A DNA stretch of 64,000 bases from CBDCFV01 sp965203835 (GCA_965203835.1 OZ241919.1:310001-374000); one strand, 5' to 3'. Shown: positions 15,943-24,649, counted from the stretch's first letter. Numbers and translations: made by a program. Notes: a model not told the origin generated them from the sequence alone.

Positions 15943-16403
15943 TTTACGTGGAGTGCGATCCTGACCAAGTCCTTGTACAGATGCTGACAAGTCTGCCGAA
16001 ACGGGAAATTATTCACGAACAAGGCAAGTACCGGCTAATGGCAAAGCTAAGTGCACGGACAGACACGCAGGCAATGGTGGACGAAGACCCGGACTCGAAC
16101 CAGCCAGCTTATTTGAGCAAGATGCAAGTCCAACAAGAAATCAGCAATCACGGATTGCGGGTGCTCATTGATGCCTCACGAGGCAATCGTGCGGTCGTGC
16201 TATGTCCCAAGCTGGAAGACTGGCTTATCCGTAGCGCGAGAGAATCCGGCATATCGTTGTCAGACCGTCGCTACAACCTTCCAAATACAGCGAAAGCACT
16301 ACACAGGGTGATCAATTTAGACCCAAGTAAGTTGGAGCGCTTGGTAAAGGATTTGTCCGATACGCCAAGGTTTAGGGCCTTACGACGATTGTTACAAACG
16401 TAA
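15939..16403 (+). CDS. Putative TOPRIM-like partner of AAA ATPase (RloB/DUF4276-like)
   Basis: 154-residue protein. It opens with a strand and acidic residue (MIYVECDPD), has a DxD motif in MVDEDPDS at 46-53, and a PKLEDWL motif at 90-96. Together they resemble the E...DxD...E-W layout of small TOPRIM-like proteins such as RloB or DUF4276, which are paired with AAA ATPases in defence loci. A nuclease role is inference. The GTG start at 15939 lies within the stop of the ATPase gene (GTGA), a sign of translational coupling. The sequence is AT-rich like its partner. Confidence 0.6.
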   Translation: MIYVECDPDQVLVQMLTSLPKREIIHEQGKYRLMAKLSARTDTQAMVDEDPDSNQPAYLSKMQVQQEISNHGLRVLIDASRGNRAVVLCPKLEDWLIRSARESGISLSDRRYNLPNTAKALHRVINLDPSKLERLVKDLSDTPRFRALRRLLQT

Positions 16404-16429
16404 AGCGTTCATCGTCACGGCACAGTAGG

Positions 16430-16466
16430 AAAAAACGAGGAGTTGCCTGGTGTTGGCAACTCCTCG
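16430..16466 (-). terminator. Terminator shared by convergent genes
   Basis: Perfect 12-bp stem CGAGGAGTTGCC/GGCAACTCCTCG with a 7-nt loop. Its T-run is on the minus strand, so it mainly ends the alpha/beta-hydrolase transcript; it may also slow plus-strand transcription from the ATPase pair. Confidence 0.85.
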
Positions 16467-16484
16467 TCTATGACTGAGGCCTAT

Positions 16485-16509
16485 GGATTCCCGCCTGCGC
16501 GGGAATGAC
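16485..16509. repeat. Dispersed palindrome, copy 4
   Basis: GGATTCCCGCC-TGC-GCGGGAATGAC. Lies just after the 3' end of the alpha/beta-hydrolase gene. Confidence 0.85.
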
Positions 16510-16534
16510 CATCGTGGCGGATTGTGTTGCTCCC

Positions 16535-17290
16535 TTAGCGGGCGGCCACAGGTTGATGGGCCTTTAGGAAGTCACGGACCTGGTTTATGGTGTTGGACTT
16601 GATGTCCGGGTCCTCTTTCCAAGGATAGGGCGTCACCTCGGCCTTGGGCGCCAACTCCACCAGGGACATAGCGGCCTCTAACGAGTGCGACGGCGTGTCG
16701 TCGGGCATGACGAGCATCGGGGTCTGGCACGACTGTGCGAACTCACGCGACACGCAGTACATGAAGTCCGGCTGGATGCGGTAGAGATTGTGCAGGTACT
16801 GCTCGACGATTTCCATCGTCACTTCAGGTTTCCGGGCGATCAGCTCCGGCGCCCAGACATCGCGGCCGGAGTCATACATGGCATCGGGCGTTTTCGGGGC
16901 GTGGCCAACCGGCTGACAATGGACGACGGCCAGGACGCGCTCGGGCGCCCGTTCAATGAGCTTCATCCCAAAGGGGCCGCCGATGCAGTAGCCCATGAAG
17001 AAGAACTCCTGAATGCCGAGATGGTCCATCAACCCCAGTTGATCGTCGGCAAAAGCCCCCCACGGGTCCTCAACCTGGACCGGGCCGGTGGACTCTCCGC
17101 CAATCGCGTTGCGCTGATCCATAGTGATGCAGCGGAAGTCGTCCTTGAACACCTCCATCGCGTTGAAGACCTGGTTGGGCCAACCGCTCATTATCGAGTT
17201 CAAGCCCCCGCCGGGAGTGACCAAGAGCGGGAAACCGGACCCTACCTCCTCATAGTGGATACGGACATCGCCTCTGGTATAAAACGGCAT
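16535..17290 (-). CDS. Alpha/beta hydrolase with Cys at the nucleophile elbow
   Basis: 251-residue alpha/beta-hydrolase fold. The oxyanion region is TPGGGLNS at 25-32. The nucleophile elbow reads MGYCIGG with C102 in place of the usual Ser. The C-terminal position where a catalytic His normally sits reads YPWKEDPD, so the triad looks changed; H at PSHS near residue 220 could substitute. Activity may be dienelactone-hydrolase-like or lost. Start ATG 17290 follows AAGGAG. Confidence 0.85.
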   Translation of the reverse strand: MPFYTRGDVRIHYEEVGSGFPLLVTPGGGLNSIMSGWPNQVFNAMEVFKDDFRCITMDQRNAIGGESTGPVQVEDPWGAFADDQLGLMDHLGIQEFFFMGYCIGGPFGMKLIERAPERVLAVVHCQPVGHAPKTPDAMYDSGRDVWAPELIARKPEVTMEIVEQYLHNLYRIQPDFMYCVSREFAQSCQTPMLVMPDDTPSHSLEAAMSLVELAPKAEVTPYPWKEDPDIKSNTINQVRDFLKAHQPVAAR

Positions 17291-17406
17291 AGCAGTTTCT
17301 CCTTGTTTATCCTGATTTCGCCATCTGAGGCGATTGTAACTTGGTAGTTTGGGTTGTCAAGAAGGGCGGCGTGATGTTTCACTAGGCCCATGAAGGACAC
17401 ACCTGC

Positions 17407-18693
17407 ATGACCACCAGCGGCCTCCTCGTTATGGCCTTCGGCGTCGCTATGGTGGCTTACGGCATATCGCCCTGGGTCAGTTACCGGGCGAAAGCCTTCG
17501 GCACTCAAGAAGTACACAAGGCCTGGTTTTACACCGTCCTCGCATTTGCCGTTTGTTCCACTCTGAACGCGGTGATGATTGTTCCGCCGCTGTTGGTGGA
17601 AATCTCCACGGACCTGAATATATCGGTAGCGGTGGCGGGGCAGTTGGCTACGGCAACCTTTGGAGCATGGGCGATTTCGGTGGTCTCGGTCGGCCCCTTG
17701 TCCGATTCCTTGGGCCGCCGCCCTGTAGCCCTGGCCGGTCTGCTGCTGCTGGTAGTGTCCGTTCTGGCATCGGCTTTCGCGCCAAATATCGAAGTATTGC
17801 TGGCGCTGCGGGTGTTAACGGGCTTGGGAGGGGGGACAATCCCGCCCAATGCGGTGGCTGTATTGTCCGACGTCATTTCCCCGGCCAGAAGGGCACAAGC
17901 GGTCAGCGGCATGATAGCCATCAACGGGCTGGCTTCGGCCATCAGCGTTCCAATGGTCGCCGTTCTGGCGGACTTGGGCGGCTGGCGGTTTGCTTTCACG
18001 GTTTCAGGCCTGCTGCTGGTGGCAGGGTTTCTGGCCAGTTGGGTCTGGTTTCCACGGGACAACCGGGAGCGGGTCCAAAGCTGGGTATTCTTCTCCAGGT
18101 ACTGGTCGCTGATGTCCCTGCGTTATTTCCGGGTAGGGATTCCGGTAGGCCTGACGCAACGCTTGGCTTTCTGGGCAATGCTCAGCTTCTTCGCTGCCTA
18201 CCTGATCAATACTTACGATTTGAGCGTGGGATTTGCGGCCCTGCCACTGGGAATAGTGGCGGTGGCGCAGATCATAGGGAGCTACTGCGCGGCATTCCTC
18301 ACAGAAAGCAAGCACCGGGCCGGGCTTCTCGCGGCTACATCAGCAGCAGGAGGGGTCTGTGCACTACTGGCCTTCGGCGCCGAGTTCGGGCTTTGGATAT
18401 CGGTGGCGATAGGGACGGTTGCAATGGGCCTGCTGAGCGTGCCCATGCCTGCCCTGGTAGCCATCAGCACCGAGTATTCGGGAGAATCCAAGGCCACGGG
18501 AGCCAGCCTTATGGGCCTGAGCAACCAGTCGGGAGGGCTATTGGGAGCGGGGATTTCCGGCGCATTGCTGGCGACCATGGGCTACGCGGGAATAGGCTAC
18601 CTGTGCTTCGGAGTATGCATCGCCAGCACGCTGATGACGCCCCTGTTCGGGAGGAGGTTTGGGGAAGTTGCCGGGCGAGCGGGTGGGCGGTAA
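17407..18693 (+). CDS. MFS transporter
   Basis: 428-residue major-facilitator permease with about 12 membrane segments plus one extra hydrophobic N-terminal stretch (residues 3-25). The loop 2-3 signature is VGPLSDSLGRRP near residue 99. The second half starts after the RERVQSWVFFSRYW loop. This is the drug/small-molecule exporter type (DHA1-like), but the substrate is unknown. Start ATG 17407 follows GAAGGA. No regulator sits next to it. Confidence 0.9.
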   Translation: MTTSGLLVMAFGVAMVAYGISPWVSYRAKAFGTQEVHKAWFYTVLAFAVCSTLNAVMIVPPLLVEISTDLNISVAVAGQLATATFGAWAISVVSVGPLSDSLGRRPVALAGLLLLVVSVLASAFAPNIEVLLALRVLTGLGGGTIPPNAVAVLSDVISPARRAQAVSGMIAINGLASAISVPMVAVLADLGGWRFAFTVSGLLLVAGFLASWVWFPRDNRERVQSWVFFSRYWSLMSLRYFRVGIPVGLTQRLAFWAMLSFFAAYLINTYDLSVGFAALPLGIVAVAQIIGSYCAAFLTESKHRAGLLAATSAAGGVCALLAFGAEFGLWISVAIGTVAMGLLSVPMPALVAISTEYSGESKATGASLMGLSNQSGGLLGAGISGALLATMGYAGIGYLCFGVCIASTLMTPLFGRRFGEVAGRAGGR

Positions 18694-18744
18694 AGAGATG
18701 CAAGCAAGGGAATTCATGGCGTAACAGGCTCCATACATAAGCCG

Positions 18745-19308
18745 TCACTCACCAACATCGCTCTCAGGGGCCAGTTCCAACAGGCGCATACCCCGGTCTA
18801 CTTGGTCCCCCGGTTGCACCGCAATCCGGCGCACGACGCCGGTGCGGGGAGCCGTGATAACCAGTTCCATTTTCATCGACTCCATTATCATGACGGTCTG
18901 GTTCCGCTCCACCCTTTCGCCTTCGGCGACGAGTACTTCCAGCACCACGCCGGGCATGGGTGCCAGGACATCTCCGGGTTGGTCGGCGGAAGCGTTGCCG
19001 CGTCGCCGTCCTGAGTTTGTGGAAGAGTCCGCTCGCTGGAAGACGAACAGGTCGCCGTCCAGCCACAGGTGCAGTTCGGGGCCGACCCAGGCCCATGCGA
19101 AGGGGTAAGTCCGGCCCGATTCGGTGCGGCACAAGCCTTCGCCAGTGTCACGGGACTCAATGTCGAGCGAAATGCCGGCCAGCAAGCCATCTTGTATCTC
19201 ACCTTCCAGTTCGAAGGTAAAATTACCTTCCCGCTCGTCTAGCCGGTAGCGGTAGATCTCTCCCGTATCCGGGTACGTCTCCCGCATTTCGCCGTGGCTT
19301 TGAGTCAC
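18745..19308 (-). CDS. Biotin carboxyl carrier protein domain subunit
   Basis: 187-residue biotinyl carrier for the adjacent biotin carboxylase and carboxyltransferase. The C-terminal 75 residues are the biotinyl domain (LAPMPGVVLEVLVAEGE), with the biotin-accepting lysine in MESMKMEL. The N-terminal part has beta strands as in acyl-CoA carboxylase carriers. Start GTG 19308 overlaps the carboxylase stop in GTGA and is preceded by AGAGG, so coupling is likely; ATG 19287 is the alternative. Confidence 0.9.
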   Translation of the reverse strand: MTQSHGEMRETYPDTGEIYRYRLDEREGNFTFELEGEIQDGLLAGISLDIESRDTGEGLCRTESGRTYPFAWAWVGPELHLWLDGDLFVFQRADSSTNSGRRRGNASADQPGDVLAPMPGVVLEVLVAEGERVERNQTVMIMESMKMELVITAPRTGVVRRIAVQPGDQVDRGMRLLELAPESDVGE

Positions 19309-20825
19309 GGTAGCCTCTGGTGCCCGACGGCCTGCCACGGGCTGGCGCTGCCTCGTTGGATTCCCGCCTTCGCGGGAATGACGGGGGTTGAGGGGGACGC
19401 CGGGCCGACCGGCTGACGGGATGCCCACGCCGCGAGTGCTTGCGCCATGATGCGGGACTCGCCGGATACGATGGGGCTGGTGACTGCCGGGTTCCACTCC
19501 AAGAAGCCGGTGTCGTATTCACCTTTCTGGAATTGGGGATGGCGCACCACTGACCGCAACAGGGGAATGTTGGTCACCACGCCGAGGACGAGGAACTGCG
19601 ACAGGGCGACTTCCATCCGGCGCAGGCTCTGGTCGCGCGTCGGCGCCCAGGCTATCAGTTTCGCCAGCATGGGGTCGTAGTAGATGGATACTTCCTGGTC
19701 TTGGGCCACACCGCTGTCCAGCCGCAGCCCGGGACCGCTGGGAGGCCGCCAGCGGAGCAGCTTGCCGGTGGAGGGAACAAAGTCATGGTAAGGGTCTTCG
19801 GCGTAGATGCGGCACTCTATGGCGTGTCCCTGGGGATGGATGTCCTCCTGTTGCAGGGTCAGGGGTTCTCCGTTGGCGATACGGACCTGCCATTCCACCA
19901 TGTCCAGCCCCAGGACGGCCTCGGTGACCGGGTGCTCCACTTGGAGCCGAGCGTTCATTTCCAGGAAGTAGAACTCGCCGCTGTGCGGGTCCAATAGGAA
20001 CTCCACCGTCCCGGCGTTGACGTATCCGGCCCCGCGGGCTACGGCGACGGCCGCGTCGCCCATGCGCTGCCGCAACTCCGGCGACAGAACGGGGCAGGGA
20101 GTCTCTTCGATTATCTTCTGGTGGCGACGCTGTATACTGCATTCCCGCTCGCCCAGGTGGATGGTATGCCCGGAGTTGTCGGCCAGCACCTGTATCTCCA
20201 CGTGGCGCGGGTTGGTGATATAGTGCTCCAGGAACACCCGCCCGTCGCCGAAGGCCGCTTGGGCCTCGCGGCTGGCCGACTCCATTTCGCCGTCCAGCTC
20301 ACGCCGTTGGTGGACCAAGCGCATACCCCGGCCACCGCCTCCGGCGGCAGCCTTGACCAGAAGTGGGAATCCCCACCGCTCCACGAACTCATCGGCTGCA
20401 CCGTCTCCTGAGACGCACACGGGAGAGCTTGGGACCACCGGGACGCCAGCTCTCAGAGCGATTTCCTTGGAACGCAGCTTGTCTCCCAAGGCCTTCATGC
20501 TTTCGGCAGATGGCCCGATGAAAGCAATCCCCTCCTCCCAGCAGGCGCGGGCGAACACCGGGTTCTCCGACAGAAACCCGTAGCCGGGGTGTATCGCATC
20601 GGCCCCGCATTCGAGGGCAGCCTGCACTATCCTGGGAATGCTCAGGTAGGTCTCCTCGGCGGTGTTGCCCGGCAGGGCCACGGACTCCTCCGCGGTTGCG
20701 ACATGGGGAGCGCCGGCGTCCGCATCGGAGTAGACGGCGATTGGGGCAATGCCCATGGCGCGGAGGGTCTGGTTAATGCGAACCGCTATCTCGCCTCGGT
20801 TGGCTACCATGACTTTGGAGACCAT
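19305..20825 (-). CDS. Biotin carboxylase subunit of acyl-CoA carboxylase
   Basis: 506-residue ATP-grasp biotin carboxylase that carboxylates the biotin on BCCP from bicarbonate and ATP. Motifs: MVANRGEIAVRI at the N-terminus, HPGYGFLSENP, the Gly-rich AAAGGGGRGM loop, the catalytic EMNARLQVEHPVTE, and DPMLAKLIAW. The last 25-30 residues (PVIPAKAGIQ...) come from a copy of the dispersed palindrome that has entered the 3' end, extending the protein past its normal stop. Start ATG 20825 is the family start. Part of the carboxylase operon. Confidence 0.95.
   Translation of the reverse strand: MVSKVMVANRGEIAVRINQTLRAMGIAPIAVYSDADAGAPHVATAEESVALPGNTAEETYLSIPRIVQAALECGADAIHPGYGFLSENPVFARACWEEGIAFIGPSAESMKALGDKLRSKEIALRAGVPVVPSSPVCVSGDGAADEFVERWGFPLLVKAAAGGGGRGMRLVHQRRELDGEMESASREAQAAFGDGRVFLEHYITNPRHVEIQVLADNSGHTIHLGERECSIQRRHQKIIEETPCPVLSPELRQRMGDAAVAVARGAGYVNAGTVEFLLDPHSGEFYFLEMNARLQVEHPVTEAVLGLDMVEWQVRIANGEPLTLQQEDIHPQGHAIECRIYAEDPYHDFVPSTGKLLRWRPPSGPGLRLDSGVAQDQEVSIYYDPMLAKLIAWAPTRDQSLRRMEVALSQFLVLGVVTNIPLLRSVVRHPQFQKGEYDTGFLEWNPAVTSPIVSGESRIMAQALAAWASRQPVGPASPSTPVIPAKAGIQRGSASPWQAVGHQRLP
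19358..19382. repeat. Dispersed palindrome, copy 5, inside the carboxylase gene
   Basis: GGATTCCCGCC-TTC-GCGGGAATGAC. Translated in frame as part of the carboxylase C-terminus. Confidence 0.9.
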
Positions 20826-20841
20826 CAGTGACCCACGCAGT

Positions 20842-21030
20842 CTATCTAGCGGGCCTGCTTTGCGATGGCCCTTTAGGTATGCGTTGCCACCATACACCGC
20901 GCTCATCGTTAGATACCCAATGATGGCAACCGCAAACGGCACTTTGAGTTTTGCCTAGCCTGTGCGCTAGTTCTTGGTCATCAGATATGATCGGTTCTTT
21001 GCAGTCTGGGCAATGTAATTGTTCAGTCAT
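20842..21030 (-). CDS. Small Cys-rich protein in carboxylase operon
   Basis: 62-residue protein between the carboxyltransferase and biotin carboxylase genes. It has CPDCKEPI at residues 7-14 and CGCHHW near residue 33, giving a CxxC plus CxC/HH set that could hold zinc. Start ATG 21030 follows AGGGTGG. It is 16 bases before the carboxylase start and could be co-translated. Not a known carboxylase subunit; it may be an unrelated zinc-ribbon protein. Confidence 0.55.
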   Translation of the reverse strand: MTEQLHCPDCKEPIISDDQELAHRLGKTQSAVCGCHHWVSNDERGVWWQRIPKGPSQSRPAR

Positions 21031-21137
21031 ATAGCCACCCTGTTGCTCTTGTTCTCTCGCCGACCCGATTCCAGTTATAGAGGTGCTATTGTTTGTCGGC
21101 GTGGGGCCTTGTGATCCACTCTGGAAGAGGCAGGGCA

Positions 21138-22745
21138 TCACATTCGGAAAACGCCCCGCTTCTGGTCCGGGAAGGGGGCGTTGATTGACGCGGCAATTCC
21201 CAAGCCTACAACTGTGCGGGTGTCCACTGGATCGATGATGCCGTCGTCCCACAGGCGGGCGGTGCTGTAGTAGGGGTCGCTCTCCAAGTCGTACTTTTCC
21301 AGGATGGGACGTTGAATTGCGTCGCGCTCTGCCTGCTCCAGGGTCCGGCCCTGGCGCTCCAGTTGTTGCAGCCTGACGGTGGCCAGGACCTCTGCCGCCT
21401 GCTGACCACCCATTACCGAAATACGGGAGTTAGGCCACGTCCACAGGAAACGGGGCTGGTAGGCTCTCCCGCACATACCGTAATTTCCGGCCCCGAAGGA
21501 GCTGCCGATGATTACGGTGAACTTGGGGACGGCGGCGTTGGACACGGCCATGACCATCTTGGCCCCGTCCTTGGCAATGCCCCCGGCCTCGTACTGGCTG
21601 CCCACCATGAAGCCGGTGATGTTCTGCAGGAACAGCAGGGGAATTCCCCGCTGGCTGCACAACTCGATAAAGTGAGTCCCCTTCAGCGCGCTCTCGGAAA
21701 AGAGGACCCCGTTGTTGGCGACCACTCCCACCGGGTATCCCCAGATGCGCGAAAAGCCGCAGACCAGCGTCTCCCCGTATGCGGCTTTGAATTCGTGGAA
21801 GCGGCTCCCGTCCACGATACGGGCGATTACCTCGCGCACGTCATACTGCCGCCGGTTGTCGGGGGACACTATGCCGTAAAGCTCCGCCGGGTCATGGGCC
21901 GGAGGCTCAGGGCTGGAGACTTCGAAGGGGGGATCACGCCGCCGGACGAAATTCTCGACGATGTCGCGGGTGATGACCAAAGCATCCTGGTCGTCGGCGG
22001 CCTGATGGTCGGCCACTCCGGAAACGCGAGTATGCACATCGGCGCCGCCCAAGGTCTCCGGGTCCACCTCCTCCCCGGTGGCCGCCCGTACCAGCGGCGG
22101 CCCGCCGAGAAATATGGTGCCCTGCTGGCGCACCATCACCACCTCGTCGCTCATGGCAGGAATGTAGGCGCCCCCGGCTGTACACGATCCCATGACCACC
22201 GCGACCTGGGGAATGCCCAAGGCCGACATCTGGGCTTGGTTGTAGAAGATCCGCCCGAAGTGGTCGCGGTCGGGGAATACCTCCGCCTGCAACGGCAGAA
22301 AGGCGCCCCCGGAATCCACAAGGTAAATGCAGGGCAGGTGGTTTTCCAAGGCGATTTCCTGGGCGCGCAGGTGCTTCTTGACGGTGATGGGGTAGTAGGT
22401 GCCACCCTTGACCGTGGCGTCATTGGCAAGGACCACTACCTCTTTCCCTTGCACCACGCCAACGCCGGTAACGATGCCTGCCGACGCTACCTCTCCGTCG
22501 TACATATCCGATGCCGCCAAGGGACTCAGCTCGAGGAAGGGAGTGCCGGCGTCCACCAATCCGTCAATCCTCTCCCGGACCAGCATCTTGCCGCGGCTGC
22601 GGTGCAAGTCCACCGCCCGCTGACTGCCACCGGCCCGCACGCTGCCCAGCCGCTCTTTCAGGTCCCGGACCAGGACCCCCATGCGGGCTTGGTTGTCCAT
22701 AAAATCCCGGTCGCCGGTCCGCAGGTTGGATCCGATTACTTCCAT
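21138..22745 (-). CDS. Acyl-CoA carboxylase carboxyltransferase subunit (methylcrotonyl/propionyl type)
   Basis: 535-residue carboxyltransferase that moves CO2 from biotin to an acyl-CoA. Length and the opening (DFMDNQARMGVLVRDLKERL) match the beta subunit of 3-methylcrotonyl-CoA carboxylase. Crotonase-fold oxyanion motifs: SGGAFLPLQ, GSCTAGGAYIPAMSDE and QNITGFMVGSQYEAGGIAKDG. With the biotin carboxylase and BCCP it makes a complete enzyme, probably in leucine or branched-chain acyl-CoA breakdown (inference). Start ATG 22745 is set by family alignment; its ribosome-binding site is poor. Confidence 0.93.
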   Translation of the reverse strand: MEVIGSNLRTGDRDFMDNQARMGVLVRDLKERLGSVRAGGSQRAVDLHRSRGKMLVRERIDGLVDAGTPFLELSPLAASDMYDGEVASAGIVTGVGVVQGKEVVVLANDATVKGGTYYPITVKKHLRAQEIALENHLPCIYLVDSGGAFLPLQAEVFPDRDHFGRIFYNQAQMSALGIPQVAVVMGSCTAGGAYIPAMSDEVVMVRQQGTIFLGGPPLVRAATGEEVDPETLGGADVHTRVSGVADHQAADDQDALVITRDIVENFVRRRDPPFEVSSPEPPAHDPAELYGIVSPDNRRQYDVREVIARIVDGSRFHEFKAAYGETLVCGFSRIWGYPVGVVANNGVLFSESALKGTHFIELCSQRGIPLLFLQNITGFMVGSQYEAGGIAKDGAKMVMAVSNAAVPKFTVIIGSSFGAGNYGMCGRAYQPRFLWTWPNSRISVMGGQQAAEVLATVRLQQLERQGRTLEQAERDAIQRPILEKYDLESDPYYSTARLWDDGIIDPVDTRTVVGLGIAASINAPFPDQKRGVFRM

Positions 22746-22814
22746 ATAAGGGAACACCACACGGCGCGAATTTGGGAAGGGGGTACGGCTGGAGAGAGGT
22801 CCGAAGGAAGGAGT

Positions 22815-22889
22815 TGGTGGCAACGACTGGATTCGAACCAGTGACCTAGCGCTTATGAAGCGCCCGCTCTGCCGCTGAGCTACGTTGCC
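22815..22889 (-). tRNA. tRNA with CAU anticodon (Met, or Ile2)
   Basis: 75-nt cloverleaf including an encoded CCA. The acceptor GGCAACG pairs with CGTTGCC, the D-arm is GCTC/GAGC, the anticodon loop is TTCATAA (CAU), and the T-arm is ACTGG-TTCGAAT-CCAGT. The first pair is G-C, so it is not the initiator tRNA. Elongator Met is most likely; a lysidine-modified Ile tRNA cannot be ruled out. Confidence 0.93.
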
Positions 22890-23015
22890 ACCTGGGGGCC
22901 GTCCGGCCAGCCGCCATGACGCGCCCCGACAGTTTCAATGGTAATCCGGCATAGTTGGAGTGTCAATTGCCGCATCGATTTACCCGGCGGAAAACCCGTA
23001 TTATCATGGGCCTGT

Positions 23016-23399
23016 ATGCGGTACGAAGACCGGAAAGCCGATGACCTGCAAGCCGCGGGCGAGGATGTCATCACGGCGGCGGCGGAAGAGTTGCGGGCCT
23101 TGCTGTCGGAGATAGCGGGCAAGCTCCAGCCCTTTCCCTCTTTCCTGAACCTCATCTCGGTGCAGGCTATTGAACTGGACCCGCCGCTGCAATGCCCGGA
23201 GGACCGGGGCTGCGTGGTGGTGCTGCCCACCGGCGAAATCTGCGAGTTCAACCTGACGGTGATGGCCGGAGCGCCGGGAGTAATGGACGTGGACCAGGTT
23301 GAAGAGTTCCAGGAACTGGACCTTCCGCCGGAAGAGTACATAATGTACGCAGCCGCCGCCGTGCGGGAACTGGCGCGGGAGTTGCGCCGCCGGGAGTAG
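23016..23399 (+). CDS. Hypothetical protein
   Basis: 127-residue soluble acidic protein, family not recognised. The N-terminal helix (DDLQAAGEDVITAAAEELRALLSEI) precedes a beta region (GCVVVLPTGEICEFNLTVM) and a C-terminal helix rich in Ala, Glu and Arg. Good coding character and typical GC. Start ATG 23016 lacks a clear ribosome-binding site. It converges with the MFS gene. Confidence 0.65.
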   Translation: MRYEDRKADDLQAAGEDVITAAAEELRALLSEIAGKLQPFPSFLNLISVQAIELDPPLQCPEDRGCVVVLPTGEICEFNLTVMAGAPGVMDVDQVEEFQELDLPPEEYIMYAAAAVRELARELRRRE

Positions 23400-23413
23400 G
23401 CTTCATTGGACCA

Positions 23414-24649
23414 CTATGCAGGCGACTGCGCCAGTTGACGGCGGGCTACCGGCGTCAATGCCATGACTACCAGGACCAGCAACAGGCCCGTTCCGGAACT
23501 GAGGCCGAGAGCGAGGCCAATGCCGATGAAGGCCGCCACTGCACCAACTCCCGATCCTCCCACCAAGTGACCCAGCCCTGCGGCGAGGCCCTGGGCGCCC
23601 ATTGCGCGCCCCCGCATTTCCGGCGGGGGCGCCAGCAACAGTATGGTGCTCTGCATGGTGCTGAACCCCGCTTGGCCCAATCCGCCAAGGAACAGCACCG
23701 TGAAAGAGAGGGCGAACCAAGGAGAAACGGACACCAGGACGACCGCCGCCGCCGCTACCAACGACCCAGCCACGAAGATCAATCCATGACGGCGAATGGT
23801 CCTTACCATAGCGAGGCCCACCGCTCCGATTAGTGTGCCGATGCCCTCCGCCGCTCCAAGGAGTCCCCCCAACACCGGGCCGACGGCCAGAATGTCGCTG
23901 GCGATGACGGGGATAAAGTATTGGATGGGGAACACCAAGCCATTGACTGTGAGGGTGATGCAGAGCACTCCGAACATGATGGGGTTTTGCCAGCATTGCT
24001 TCACGCCCTCGGCCAAGCTTTGCCACACCGGCGGCTGGGTGCCGGTGCCCACTGTACGGGCAGGCAACCTGAGAGACAGTATCAGCATCAGGTTGGTCAC
24101 CGCGAAGGCCGTCAGCGCGACGTAAGCGCCAACGAATCCGGTGGCGGCGATAAGCACTCCGCCAAGTAAGGGGCCGATTATCTTGCCGGCGTTGTTGTTG
24201 AGGGTCTCCAGCGACATAGCGTTGGCTATGCGGTCGTGGCCCACCAAGTCAAAAATGGCGACTCGCCTGCACGGGTCGTCGAACACCTTGGCCGAGCCCT
24301 GGAGCAAAATCGCGGCGAACACGTACACCGGATGTGCGTGGCCGGCAAGCAGGATGAGGAGTATGAATATAGCGATGCCGGAGTAAGCGGCGTGGGCGCA
24401 CAACAGGATCCGCCGCAGTTCCATGCGGTCGGTGGTGATGCCGGCGAACAGCGCCAGTATGGGCCTGGGCAGGTTCAGGAAGAGAGCTATCAGGCCCACT
24501 TGCAACTCGGACCCAGTCAGGTCCCAGATGAGATAGCCCAGCACCAGCAGTTCCATGCGCCGGGTCAGTTCGTGCAAAGCGCCGGCGACCCAAATCAGGA
24601 CGAAGTTCCTGTTTTGCAAAAGGTCCAGAGCCGGCACTTTGGTCAACAT
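23414..24649 (-). CDS. MFS transporter (EntS-like)
   Basis: 411-residue permease of the MFS_3 type (enterobactin-exporter-like). It opens with the cytosolic RNFVLIWVAGALHELT. The signature loop reads AGITTDRMELRRILL near residue 71, and 10-12 hydrophobic spans follow. A conserved FDDPCRRVAIFDLV segment after span 4 is typical of this group. Substrate unknown. Start ATG 24649. It stands alone between convergent and divergent neighbours. Confidence 0.9.
   Translation of the reverse strand: MLTKVPALDLLQNRNFVLIWVAGALHELTRRMELLVLGYLIWDLTGSELQVGLIALFLNLPRPILALFAGITTDRMELRRILLCAHAAYSGIAIFILLILLAGHAHPVYVFAAILLQGSAKVFDDPCRRVAIFDLVGHDRIANAMSLETLNNNAGKIIGPLLGGVLIAATGFVGAYVALTAFAVTNLMLILSLRLPARTVGTGTQPPVWQSLAEGVKQCWQNPIMFGVLCITLTVNGLVFPIQYFIPVIASDILAVGPVLGGLLGAAEGIGTLIGAVGLAMVRTIRRHGLIFVAGSLVAAAAVVLVSVSPWFALSFTVLFLGGLGQAGFSTMQSTILLLAPPPEMRGRAMGAQGLAAGLGHLVGGSGVGAVAAFIGIGLALGLSSGTGLLLVLVVMALTPVARRQLAQSPA

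Noticed and set aside
21312..22844. 510-codon plus-strand frame opposite the carboxyltransferase
   Set aside because: Antisense shadow of a clear family member.
22815..22889. Initiator tRNA-Met
   Set aside because: The first base pair is G-C and the anticodon stem lacks three G-C pairs, so it is an elongator-type or Ile2 tRNA.
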